Assembly (NCBI GenBank): GCA_002839855.1
Contig: PGYV01000006.1
Location: forward strand, 80,367-144,366
Length of the DNA stretch: 64,000 nucleotides
Origin: Candidatus Goldiibacteriota bacterium HGW-Goldbacteria-1
GTDB lineage: Bacteria > Oederibacteriota > PGYV01
Reading direction: 5' to 3'
In this document: one piece after another, positions 52,874-62,073 of the stretch
How the letters are laid out: each line of letters opens with the position of its first letter
Numbering within the stretch: the first letter of the stretch is position 1
The notes under the pieces: model-generated
Database searches by the model: none
Told to the model about the DNA's origin: nothing
The model's input: the letters and a program-made list of their open reading frames with translations, nothing else
Translations under genes and position numbers: made by a program

Positions 52874-53150
52874 TTTCTACCGGTTAAACGATTATTAGAA
52901 TGCATTAAGAACGGTGCCAAACCCCGCTTACAGACAATATCATTAACAAAGACTGATATATCCGCCTCTTATACAAAAACACAAACTTCAATAAATATAA
53001 AACCCTTAACCGCTTAACTATTCACGATAAAATGAACTATTTACATATAAACGGGTTCATAATAATATATACGCTATGGTTAATGCCATATAACTTACTT
53101 TAACCATACAAACCATTAAAAAACAATATTTGGGGTATTTAAGAGTGAAA

Positions 53151-55163
53151 ATGAATATTAAAGACAGCACAAAGAAAGAAAACACGCACCTGTTGCCTTT
53201 GGCGGTTTCAGCCGCTATAATTACCGCATTTTCAATCATTTACGGATTCTATAACATACCGGCAACAATTGCCGCAGCCGCGGTTATTATTGTAATATAC
53301 ATTAAATACCGCGATAAGCCCGTTTTTGAAACCGGCGAAAAAGATTATTCGCGGATGTATAAGTTTTTTATATTCGCAATTGCCGCGGCGCTGGCCTTAA
53401 GGTTTATTTCAATTACTTCAATGCCGTATGATTTTTATACAGACGAACTTAACGAGCTGACAGAAGCGTATTTCAGGCTGACAGGGCAGAAAGAATTATT
53501 CGGATACAGCACAAGGTTCGGTTCTTCTTTGCTTTATTTCAGTTTGGGCGTGATTATGGCTGTAATGGCTGTTGTCAAAGAAAACATAGACCTTTTAAGG
53601 TTTATACCCGCGGTTGTGTCGGTACTGACAGCCGCAGCGCTTTATTTCTTTGGAGATTCTTTAAAAAATAAAAAATTGGGCATTGTATTGGCTTTTCTGT
53701 TTTTAACATCAGGGTGGGCGCTTTTTTTAAGCAGAAAACTTATGGAAAACATTTATGTGCCTCTTTTTGCCGTCCTTATATTCACATTTCTTAATTACTA
53801 CATACGAAATAAAAAAGAGAGATTTCTGTACCTTACCGGCGCGGTCTATTTCGCCGGATTATTTACGTATTCGTCCTGGGTTCTGATAACCGCGTTTATC
53901 GCGTATTTTCTTTTTGAATACAGAAAGGAAATAGGGCTGAAAAAGATTCTGGTATTATCCTCCATCATAGCTGTATCTCTGGGCCTTTACATGCTGCTTT
54001 TTATGCAGACAAAAGGGCCTTCGTGGGCGATGGGTATGACTGTTTTTAAGGGTTCCGACGGGGTATTTCAGGCTGTGCTGAACCTTAAAAACCTGTTTGT
54101 TTATTTATTACAGCCAATGCAATACAACCACCTTTCCCACACACAGCCCGCCGTTTCTGCCACAGAATTTTTGTTCCTGGCAGCAGGCATAATACTGGCT
54201 CTTATAAATATAAAAAAAAAGATATTCAGAATCATACTGGCAGGCCTTGTTATTTCAAGCGCCACGCTGTTTATAAGCAAAGATGCGGCGCACCACCTGC
54301 GCCATGTAATGCTGCTGCCGTTCATTATTATAACAGCCGGTTTTTTTCTTAATCACATATTAAACAGAAAGTACGCGCTTTATGCCGTTGCCGCGCATAC
54401 CGTGTTGTTTATTTTTATTCTTTTATACCATTTTAATTACTGGCCGGCGCAGATGAATATTTCGCACAGGGACAAACAGGCCGCTGATTATATAAATAAA
54501 AAATACGCCAATAATGATTATATTCTTATTCACGAAGGGGTGGTTTACGGCAATTTTCCAATGTACCTGCGTACAAAAGCGGCACACAACCCCGCCAAAG
54601 AACCTAAAACCGTTATTCTGCTTACCAACTATTTTATGCGCCAAAACGTAAAAACGGTTTTCCCGGAAACCGCTGTAAAGTATTTTTATGATTTTCAGGG
54701 TAATAACCTTCACACATATGCCCTGTACGAAATACCCGCAAAGCAGGGAAGCGGTATTGCTGAATACTTTGGCTCCCTTAAAACAAAAATGGAAAAGCAG
54801 CAGGTGAAAGCCTGGGAGCAAAAATATCAGGAAGGATTTGACCTGACAAAAAGTTATCTGGAAATAACCGGCAATGACCCCGCTAAAATACTGGCAAACA
54901 CTCTGTTAAACGTGCAATACGTCCTTTTTTGCGGCAGTACCGGAAGATATAATGACCTGCTTGCCGCGGCACAGGATCCGGATAAAAAAATATTCCACAC
55001 GGCAGACCTGATGGAATTTTTCGGAAGAATCCTTTACATGTCAAAAGATTATAAAAATTCACACTATTTTTTCAGCCGGGCTTATTCTTTGGCGCCGGAA
55101 TGGAAATACGTTTATTGGCAGGCCGAACGTTCCAAATACATGATGTCACAAAAACAGCCATAG
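53151..55163 (+). CDS. GT39-type membrane glycosyltransferase, C-terminal helical tail
   Basis: About 670 residues (ATG 53151; a GTG at 53145 is also possible, neither has a strong ribosome site). Around twelve membrane helices with the GT39 first-loop motif FYTDELNELTEAY, in which Asp-Glu are the expected catalytic residues. After the membrane part (from about residue 430) there is a soluble domain ending in a TPR-like helix pair (FFSRAYSLAPEWKYVYW). It is related in plan to the DUF2723 and PA14-fused enzymes in this window but not closely similar to either. Sugar donor and acceptor are unknown. Confidence 0.8.
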   Translation: MNIKDSTKKENTHLLPLAVSAAIITAFSIIYGFYNIPATIAAAAVIIVIYIKYRDKPVFETGEKDYSRMYKFFIFAIAAALALRFISITSMPYDFYTDELNELTEAYFRLTGQKELFGYSTRFGSSLLYFSLGVIMAVMAVVKENIDLLRFIPAVVSVLTAAALYFFGDSLKNKKLGIVLAFLFLTSGWALFLSRKLMENIYVPLFAVLIFTFLNYYIRNKKERFLYLTGAVYFAGLFTYSSWVLITAFIAYFLFEYRKEIGLKKILVLSSIIAVSLGLYMLLFMQTKGPSWAMGMTVFKGSDGVFQAVLNLKNLFVYLLQPMQYNHLSHTQPAVSATEFLFLAAGIILALINIKKKIFRIILAGLVISSATLFISKDAAHHLRHVMLLPFIIITAGFFLNHILNRKYALYAVAAHTVLFIFILLYHFNYWPAQMNISHRDKQAADYINKKYANNDYILIHEGVVYGNFPMYLRTKAAHNPAKEPKTVILLTNYFMRQNVKTVFPETAVKYFYDFQGNNLHTYALYEIPAKQGSGIAEYFGSLKTKMEKQQVKAWEQKYQEGFDLTKSYLEITGNDPAKILANTLLNVQYVLFCGSTGRYNDLLAAAQDPDKKIFHTADLMEFFGRILYMSKDYKNSHYFFSRAYSLAPEWKYVYWQAERSKYMMSQKQP

Positions 55164-55467
55164 ATTGCCGCCTTTGGGCTGCCGGTAAGACCGACATTAA
55201 TGGAAGAGGTCAGCCCTTACTTGCAGCTTTTATGTTTTAACACACATCTATTAATGTATATGTATTAATACCCCGGCAGGATTAAAAAAACAGGGATAAG
55301 GTTCGCTTATATGCTGTTTATACAGTTTAAATATCACTTTAAATATACTTTAAAACAAGAAAATTACCGCATCCCGTCTTCCCCTAAATTACAATAATTT
55401 CTTGACTAACCAAGTAAAATGATTATACTTTGTTAAGTATTGGGCGGTTAATTTCAGGAGGTGTTTA
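55164..55467. other. Intergenic region with promoter and a broken hairpin
   Basis: GGGCTG (55176-55181) plus GACC (about 55189-55192) can pair with GGTCAGCCC (55207-55215), an interrupted stem without T-run. A sigma-70 promoter lies at 55402-55429. No gene is seen. Confidence 0.5.
55402..55429 (+). promoter_or_regulatory. Sigma-70 promoter for the barrel-protein gene
   Basis: TTGACT (55402-55407), 16-nt spacer, TATACT (55424-55429), 38 nt before ATG with AGGAGG in between. Confidence 0.7.
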
Positions 55468-57069
55468 ATGAAAAAATATTTTTTGGTTGTTTTATTATCT
55501 ATATTTTCCGTATCGGCCGCTATTGCAGGATTCTATGACGGGGGGCCGGGCAGAACCGCAGCTATGGGAGGGCAGGAAGCCGTTCTTCCTGATATATCCA
55601 ACACTTTTGACCTGTACAGTATCGGTTTCTCTTCCGCGATACTTATAAGGCCCGCGAAAAACATCATAAACATTTATCCGGATATTGCAATTCCATTCGG
55701 CAAGAGCATAGAAGATGATGCATCTGAAACAACCAACGAGAGAAGCGGCTTTACAATTGGCACAGGCGTGTATAAATCCTCAAACAACGGCCTTGTTTTG
55801 TGGCTTTCTGACAGCAGCGTTCTTACTGTAAAACCCTATCTTTCCGCAACGGTTTCAAACAGAAAGGTTTCATCAACCACAAGCGATACACATACTTATA
55901 CTTACACCCAGGGCCTTATTGCGGGAGAGGCCGAATACGCGTTTAAACTGTCAGATACCCTTGGCGTTGCGGGGCTTGTGGGCTATTATAGAAACGGTTT
56001 AAAATCAGAAAGAAATGACGAAGATGATTATAATAACGTTTATTTTGATAAAATGATTTACCAGGTATCCGCTTTATTAATGCCGGATTCAAAAAACGGC
56101 GGATGGGCATTTGCGGCATCCGCAGGGAATAAAACTGAACCGCTGGCGCCAAGAGTTTTCAACCTGGACATGAACCTTGAAATGGCTGAATTTGAATATC
56201 TGATGCATCCTCTATCATTTATATCCATACATCAATACGAATACGAGGAGAACTTAATTCAGGAACATGAAAGTTTCACCGATTATGAAGGTTCGGGTTT
56301 TCTGGTTGAAACAGGAACTTCCTATAACGGAAAAGGAAATATGGCCTTTATGAGTAAGGTTGGATTAATCGCGGGATATACATTTAAAATCAGCGAAAAA
56401 GATATATATAAGATACTTGCCACCAATATCACGACCGAAACAAGCGATTCTTTTACGCCGATTACAGGCGGTATGGGTTTTAATTTCGCCGCCGCGTCAA
56501 GGTGGGATCTGGGCCTTCTTATACCGGGCGTGAAATTAGAATACAGAATTGTAGGTTACGACATAAAGAATAGCGGCGGAGATACTCTAAGCAAAAACAG
56601 CCTTTCGTTTACAAAAGCAGCAGCAGGAACATCTTTCAGGTTATCCGAATCACTTTTAATACCATTTGAAATCTTTTATGACAATCTGCTTAGCTACGCA
56701 AAAGACCCTAATGGCACCGGTGAAAACTTCTCATATTTCATAGATTACGGCGGTAAACTTGGTGTTGAAATAGGGCTGGAAAAAACAACATTCTTAAGAT
56801 TTGGCATTGACTGCACTATTTTCGGAGACCATTCAATCAGCAAACTTGACGGCGAAATAACCGGCGAATCTCACCCAATGGGAAGCGAAGAAAACAGAAA
56901 TGCCGTTATTGTCGGTTTGAATACAGGGCTTGGTATGGCAATAAACGGGATACAGGCGAACATAGGCCTGCGGTTTGAAAATCTTGGTTTTTCCCCTGAA
57001 AACAAAGACTATAGGGAAAGAAGTGATTTGACATTAAAAATACTTTCTGATATCAAAATGTTTTTCTGA
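55468..57069 (+). CDS. Outer-membrane beta-barrel protein
   Basis: 533 residues with a signal peptide cut after about residue 20 (SVSAAIAG). The mature chain starts with GGPGRTAAMGGQEAV, a glycine-rich N-terminus typical of PorV/FadL-like and UPF0164-type barrels, then alternates short polar and aromatic beta strands. It ends in IKMFF, a terminal Phe as expected for insertion by the BAM complex. A strong promoter and ribosome site precede it and no gene overlaps, so it is likely well expressed on its own. Transport substrate or partner unknown. Confidence 0.72.
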   Translation: MKKYFLVVLLSIFSVSAAIAGFYDGGPGRTAAMGGQEAVLPDISNTFDLYSIGFSSAILIRPAKNIINIYPDIAIPFGKSIEDDASETTNERSGFTIGTGVYKSSNNGLVLWLSDSSVLTVKPYLSATVSNRKVSSTTSDTHTYTYTQGLIAGEAEYAFKLSDTLGVAGLVGYYRNGLKSERNDEDDYNNVYFDKMIYQVSALLMPDSKNGGWAFAASAGNKTEPLAPRVFNLDMNLEMAEFEYLMHPLSFISIHQYEYEENLIQEHESFTDYEGSGFLVETGTSYNGKGNMAFMSKVGLIAGYTFKISEKDIYKILATNITTETSDSFTPITGGMGFNFAAASRWDLGLLIPGVKLEYRIVGYDIKNSGGDTLSKNSLSFTKAAAGTSFRLSESLLIPFEIFYDNLLSYAKDPNGTGENFSYFIDYGGKLGVEIGLEKTTFLRFGIDCTIFGDHSISKLDGEITGESHPMGSEENRNAVIVGLNTGLGMAINGIQANIGLRFENLGFSPENKDYRERSDLTLKILSDIKMFF

Positions 57070-57313
57070 CAGCTGTTTAATCACTAAATAAAGCAGGCTC
57101 TTAAGCTTCACCTATATCTTTCATTTTTGGCGATATATACGGTTTGGTATTTATTATTAAAAACTGTGTAACATGCCTCCCGGGGTGTGTTTTTAATTAA
57201 AGCCTCCATTTACCGCCATTTGCCCTTAACCCAAAACCCGTGTAGTCAATTTATTATTTCTGTGTTAAAATCATTACAATTTTAAGGATATATTAAGAAA
57301 ACCGGAGGCGGAT

Positions 57314-60300
57314 TTGGTATCTAAATTTATACACCTGCACCTGCATACAAAGTACAGCATGCTGGACGGCATGTGCAAGTTTGAAGACATGATAAAGGCC
57401 GCCAAAGACAACAAAATGATGGCAGTTGCGGCCACAGAGCACGGCAATATGTACAGCGCGGTGGAATTCTATACCGCCATGTCGCACGCCGGCATCAAAC
57501 CAATCCTTGGCCTTGAAACCTACATAGTTGACGATATTAAAAACAATCAAAGAAAGAAAAACCACCTTGTTTTACTGGTAAAAAACGAGACCGGCTGGAA
57601 TAACCTTATTAAAATCTCCTCCTACGCCTTTACTGACGGCTTCTATTATAAACCGACAATAGATAAAGCTTTTTTAAAAGACCACGCCGAAGGGTTAATT
57701 GCACTATCTTCGTGCGTACAGGGCGAAGTGCCGTCTAAACTTATCTCTGACGATTACGAAGGCGCGAAAAAAGCCGCGGAAGAGTACCTTTCCATGTTCA
57801 AGGAAGGCAACTATTACTTTGAAATGCAGAATCACGGGCTGGAAGAAGAGCTTCTGGCAAACAGGGGTTTAAAAGAGCTTTCCAAAGAGCTTTCCATTCC
57901 GCTTACGGTTTCCAATGATGTCCATTATATGAAAAAAGACGATGCCCGCGCCCATGACATTCTTCTCTGCATCCAGACAGGCAAGACCCTAAAAGAAGCG
58001 GACAGAATGAAATTCAAGACAGATGAATTTTATTTTAAAAATTATGACGAAATGTGCAAAGTTTTCCCTGATGACAAAAGCGCCGTGGAGCGCACATTTG
58101 AAATTGCAGAAAAATGCAACTTTGAACTGCCCAAACTGCCGCCGGGCAAGTGTCACATGCCTAAATACACAATTACAGGCTGGGACGGCACATATAACGA
58201 ATATTTTGACAAAATAACAAAAGAAGCGCTGGCAGAAAAGTACCCCGGCGATTTACTGACGGATGAAATTCAGAAACGTTTTGAACACGAACTTTCCACA
58301 ATTAAAAAAATGGATTACACCGGATACTTTCTTATAGTCCGCGACATAATTAAATACGCCCGTGACAACGACATCCCGGTAGGCCCCGGCAGGGGAAGCG
58401 CGGCAGGTTCTTTAATTTCCTATGTGCTTGGAATTACAAGTATTGACCCCATAAAATACGAACTATTATTTGAACGTTTTCTAAACCCGGACAGGGTATC
58501 CCCGCCCGATATAGACCTTGATTTTTCTGACGAAGAAAGAAACCGCGTGGTGCAGTATATAGTTGACCGCTTTGGCAAAGACAAAACAGCGCAGATAATA
58601 ACGTTTCAGCAGTTAAAACCGCGCGCTTCCATAAGGGACGTCGGCCGAGTTTTGGATGTCCCGCTGCGGGATGTGGACATGCTTGCAAAAAAAGTGCCGG
58701 AAGGCCCGGCAGTCAGTTTTGCCGATATTTTAAAAGACGGAGCTTTTATCTCTTTTGTAAATTCAGAAAAAACATATGAAGAAATCATCAACTACGCCAT
58801 GAAAATAGAAGGCATGCTGCGGCAGGATTCCACGCACGCTGCCGGCGTTGTAATAGCGCCGGATGTACTTACGCGTTATGTGCCCATAGCCGTGCCAAAA
58901 GACAAGGACGATTCCGAAGGCGGAACTTTAAACTACATGACCCAGTGGGAAATGGGCTCTTTGGAAAAAATGGGGCTTATTAAATTTGACATACTTGGCT
59001 TAAGAAACCTTGCCGTAATAAAGAAAGCCATAAAAAATATAAAAGAAACCCGCGGCATTGACGTTCTGCCTGACGACGGCACATTTGACAATCCCAAAGT
59101 ATATAAACTGCTTGCCGAAGGCAATACGCAGGGTGTGTTCCAGCTTGAAAGCGAAGGAATGAGGGACCTTCTTAAAAAAATTAATCCCGACTGCCTGGAA
59201 GATATTATTGCCATAATATCGCTTTTCCGCCCCGGCCCGATGAAAATGATAGATGAATACATCCGCAGAAAAAAGGGGACGGAAAAAGTCACGTACGATT
59301 TTCCGGAACTGGAACCCGTGCTTAAGAACACTTACGGCATTGCCATTTATCAGGAACAGGTAATGCAGATAGCCGTAAGGGTGGCCGGGTTTTCCATGGC
59401 GGAAGCCGACAATTTAAGAAGGGCGATGTCCAAGAAGAAAGCTTCCGAAATGGACAAGATAAAAGTAAAGTTCATGAAAGGCACGGCAGACCGCGGCATT
59501 AAACCGCAGGCCGCCGAAGACCTTTTTGACAAGCTGGAACAGTTTTCACAGTACGGCTTTAACAAATCGCACGCCGCGGCTTACGCGGTGGTGGCATACC
59601 AGACCGCATATTTAAAGACCTTATACAGGCCGGAATACATGGCAGCGCTTTTAACATCGGTCATGCACAGCATTGACAAAGCCGCAATTTACGTTGAAGA
59701 CTGTGCCGCCAACGGAATAAAGGTTATGGCGCCTGACATAAATAAAAGCGACACGGATTTTAAAGTGGAAAAAAATTCCATCCGTTACGGGCTGGCCGCG
59801 GTTAAAAACGTGGGCACATCCGCGGCGCAGGACATAGCCGCCAAAAGAAAAGAAAAAGGGGATTATAAAGACCTTTATGACTTCTGCGAAAAAGTCAGCC
59901 TGCATTCGGTTAATTCCAAAACAATAGAATCGCTTGTAAAAAGCGGCGCGTTTGATTTCACCCTTATGCACAGGGCGCAGATATTCGCGTGCATACCCGA
60001 TGCCATGAAACGCGCGGAAATGGCGCAGCGGGACATGGAAAGCGGCCAGTTCAGCCTGTTCGAAACCGCTCCGCAGGATATAAAGATACCTGATATTCAA
60101 AAGTGGAGTGAAAGCGAACAGTTGTCGTATGAAAAAGAAGTCCTTGGCCTGTACGTGTCTTCGCACCCGCTTGCACGTTACAGAAAACTGCTTGAAAGCG
60201 TGTCACAGCCGATAAGTGAACTTTTAACAGGAAAAGTAAATTCCGGCGAACAGGTGATAATAGGCGGCATAGTCCACGACCTGGCCAAGAAAATAACCCC

Positions 60301-60748
60301 AAGCGGAATGGAACGCGTGCACTTTCACCTTGAAGGGTTAACAGGCAGAATAAAAATAATAGCGGGCGATAAATTCCCCAAAGATAAAAACAGCATTTTT
60401 TCCAACAGTTTGATGTGCATGGTACGCGGAAAAATTGTTTTCATGGATGCAGAACCCTTTGTAAGTATGGAAAGTGTAATTAACCTGGATGACGCATACA
60501 GCGCGCTGGGCAAGTACCTTCACATTACGGTGCGCGAACTTGGCTTGGAACAGCTTACCCTGCAGGAAATGAAAAACCTGATGTCACAGAACAAAGGGCT
60601 GTCAGAAGTTGTAATGCATATAATTACCGGCGACGGCAGGGAAGCCCAAGCCGTACTTGAAGAAAAAATAAGCGTGAACGAAAACCTGCTTATCTCTCTT
60701 GAAAAACTTGTGGGCGAAGGCAATATAAGGTTAAGCTGGAAAAAATAA
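57314..60748 (+). CDS. dnaE: DNA polymerase III alpha subunit
   Basis: 1144 residues, DnaE1-type replicative polymerase. Starts at TTG 57314 behind CGGAGGCG. N-terminal PHP domain (HLHLHTKYSMLDG), polymerase core with GPGRGSAAGS near residue 360 and the catalytic PDIDLDFSDEERN near 397-403, the thumb/fingers region FQLESEGMRDLLKK and SLFRPGPM, the helix-hairpin-helix region with YGFNKSHAAAYA, and a C-terminal OB-fold (IIGGIVHDLAKKITPSGM). It copies the chromosome as part of the holoenzyme. Intact and full length. Confidence 0.98.
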   Translation: MVSKFIHLHLHTKYSMLDGMCKFEDMIKAAKDNKMMAVAATEHGNMYSAVEFYTAMSHAGIKPILGLETYIVDDIKNNQRKKNHLVLLVKNETGWNNLIKISSYAFTDGFYYKPTIDKAFLKDHAEGLIALSSCVQGEVPSKLISDDYEGAKKAAEEYLSMFKEGNYYFEMQNHGLEEELLANRGLKELSKELSIPLTVSNDVHYMKKDDARAHDILLCIQTGKTLKEADRMKFKTDEFYFKNYDEMCKVFPDDKSAVERTFEIAEKCNFELPKLPPGKCHMPKYTITGWDGTYNEYFDKITKEALAEKYPGDLLTDEIQKRFEHELSTIKKMDYTGYFLIVRDIIKYARDNDIPVGPGRGSAAGSLISYVLGITSIDPIKYELLFERFLNPDRVSPPDIDLDFSDEERNRVVQYIVDRFGKDKTAQIITFQQLKPRASIRDVGRVLDVPLRDVDMLAKKVPEGPAVSFADILKDGAFISFVNSEKTYEEIINYAMKIEGMLRQDSTHAAGVVIAPDVLTRYVPIAVPKDKDDSEGGTLNYMTQWEMGSLEKMGLIKFDILGLRNLAVIKKAIKNIKETRGIDVLPDDGTFDNPKVYKLLAEGNTQGVFQLESEGMRDLLKKINPDCLEDIIAIISLFRPGPMKMIDEYIRRKKGTEKVTYDFPELEPVLKNTYGIAIYQEQVMQIAVRVAGFSMAEADNLRRAMSKKKASEMDKIKVKFMKGTADRGIKPQAAEDLFDKLEQFSQYGFNKSHAAAYAVVAYQTAYLKTLYRPEYMAALLTSVMHSIDKAAIYVEDCAANGIKVMAPDINKSDTDFKVEKNSIRYGLAAVKNVGTSAAQDIAAKRKEKGDYKDLYDFCEKVSLHSVNSKTIESLVKSGAFDFTLMHRAQIFACIPDAMKRAEMAQRDMESGQFSLFETAPQDIKIPDIQKWSESEQLSYEKEVLGLYVSSHPLARYRKLLESVSQPISELLTGKVNSGEQVIIGGIVHDLAKKITPSGMERVHFHLEGLTGRIKIIAGDKFPKDKNSIFSNSLMCMVRGKIVFMDAEPFVSMESVINLDDAYSALGKYLHITVRELGLEQLTLQEMKNLMSQNKGLSEVVMHIITGDGREAQAVLEEKISVNENLLISLEKLVGEGNIRLSWKK

Positions 60749-60796
60749 TATAAATATATCCGGATCATGTCACTGAGAAAACAAATGATTTTATAG

Positions 60797-60841
60797 GGAC
60801 AGCGCATGAATGCGGGCGATACCTCGACATTCACGCTGTCC
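60797..60841. repeat. Degenerate REP-like hairpin, GGACAGCGC type
   Basis: Left arm GGACAGCGCATGAATG and right arm CATTCACGCTGTCC pair with one bulge, enclosing a 15-nt loop. Confidence 0.6.
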
Positions 60842-60888
60842 GGACTTTGTATTTATAATAATTCAGATTGGACAAAGGGCAAAATCAC

Positions 60889-60917
60889 GGGACGCGCAGG
60901 AGCACGTCCCCTACGAA
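60889..60917 (-). repeat. REP-like hairpin with TTCGTAGGG flank
   Basis: On the minus strand TTCGTAGGGGACGTGC precedes TCCT and GCGCGTCCC; one G-T pair. The same flank and hairpin layout occurs at 7336-7363. Confidence 0.6.
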
Positions 60918-61052
60918 AAAAAAGGACTTTACAGACGCACCGCACCTGCACGCTTAATAAAACCGTGCAGAGATTTGTATTTTTTGTTATTATATTAATA
61001 TTAAACCTGCATTATGATACCGCACAAAAACAATTTTTTGGAGGTCAGGGGA

Positions 61053-62033
61053 ATGAATAAAACAAGACAGGCAGTATTTCTTAGCGTTATGTTTTTAGCC
61101 ATGAACGTCTTCGCGCAGAACTTAATAGAATATAAAGTGGTGGAAGGCGATACTCTGTGGGAAATCAGCGGAAAGTTTACAGGCAAAAAAATGAACTATG
61201 AAAAAATAGCCCTTTATAACAACCTGAAAAACGCTGACCGCATTTACCCGAAACAGATAATAAAAATTGACCTGGACGAATTCAAGGTTTCTGAAAATAC
61301 GGTTAAAGCAGCCCCGGCTGCCGTAAAAACCGCTGTTAAGGCAACAGTTGCAACAGCACCGACAGCCGTAAAAACAGCTGTAAAAGCCGCCCCTACGGCC
61401 GTAAAACCCGCGGTTAAAAGCACTGCCGTTCCCGCCGCGGTTGTTGAAGCAATTCAGGGCTTAAGAGAAGACTTTGACACCCCAAAGATGCAGCCCGCGC
61501 TGAAATGGTATGACAACAGAAATGACTGTTCATACGAGATTAAAGACGGCCGCCTTTACATACAGGCGCGCGGCGACGGCCATGATATTTTTATGGATTC
61601 AAATACGGACGCCCCCAGAATACTTGCGGATTTAGACGGCGATTTTACAATTGAAACAAAGATGAATTTCACCCCGTCAAACAACGGAAGCGGCGCCGGC
61701 ATAGTAATCTGGCAGGACAACCATAACTTCTTAAGGATAGACAGGGTGCTTCATTTTCAGACCCGCAACGTCATAAATGTTTCCGGCGCGGCCGGCGGCA
61801 AATGGTTTTATTCCGAAGAAATTCCTTATACCCTTGAATTGTCATATCTTAGAATGGAAAGAAAAGGGGAAATGTTCACGGCATCGTGCAGTGTTGACGG
61901 TATAACATGGTTTAATTTTAAACCCGTGGAATTTAAAGCCGCATCGGCGGTTAAAGCCGGTGTTTTTGTTTTAAACCAGTGGAACAAAGGCAATTCTGAC
62001 GCGGCGTTTGAATATATTCAGATAACAAAATAA
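61053..62033 (+). CDS. Exported LysM protein with Ala/Val/Lys linker and DUF1349-like domain
   Basis: 326 residues from ATG 61053, which follows GGAGG; the frame is open 13 codons earlier without a site. A signal peptide ends near MNVFAQ. A LysM domain (about residues 23-68: EYKVVEGDTLWEISGKF, ADRIYPKQIIKI) binds peptidoglycan. A 45-residue linker of repeated AVKTAVKAAPTAVK-like units follows, then a 190-residue laminin-G/DUF1349-like domain (FDTPKMQPALKWYD, SGAGIVIWQDNHNFLRIDR, KAGVFVLNQW) that probably binds glycan. It is followed 40 nt later by a SpoIID-type gene, so both act on the cell wall. Confidence 0.82.
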   Translation: MNKTRQAVFLSVMFLAMNVFAQNLIEYKVVEGDTLWEISGKFTGKKMNYEKIALYNNLKNADRIYPKQIIKIDLDEFKVSENTVKAAPAAVKTAVKATVATAPTAVKTAVKAAPTAVKPAVKSTAVPAAVVEAIQGLREDFDTPKMQPALKWYDNRNDCSYEIKDGRLYIQARGDGHDIFMDSNTDAPRILADLDGDFTIETKMNFTPSNNGSGAGIVIWQDNHNFLRIDRVLHFQTRNVINVSGAAGGKWFYSEEIPYTLELSYLRMERKGEMFTASCSVDGITWFNFKPVEFKAASAVKAGVFVLNQWNKGNSDAAFEYIQITK

Positions 62034-62073
62034 CGCGTATTTTAAGGAAAAAAATATTATTAATTGGTGAATA

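Larger units (their letters stand above)
60749..61052. other. Intergenic region with two REP-like hairpins
   Basis: Two hairpins at 60797-60841 and 60889-60910 belong to the GGACAGCGC family seen at 7342-7363. Short frames across them lack ribosome sites and are not credible genes. The LysM gene's AGGT site follows near 61043. Confidence 0.7.

Noticed and set aside
53075-53108. Inverted repeat TATGGTTAA / TTAACCATA before the second GT39 gene
   Set aside because: The arms are A/T-rich with a 16-nt loop and no promoter element can be aligned to them; could be chance.
60806-61060. Short plus-strand frames between dnaE and the LysM gene
   Set aside because: They cross two REP-like hairpins, lack ribosome sites and look like chance frames.
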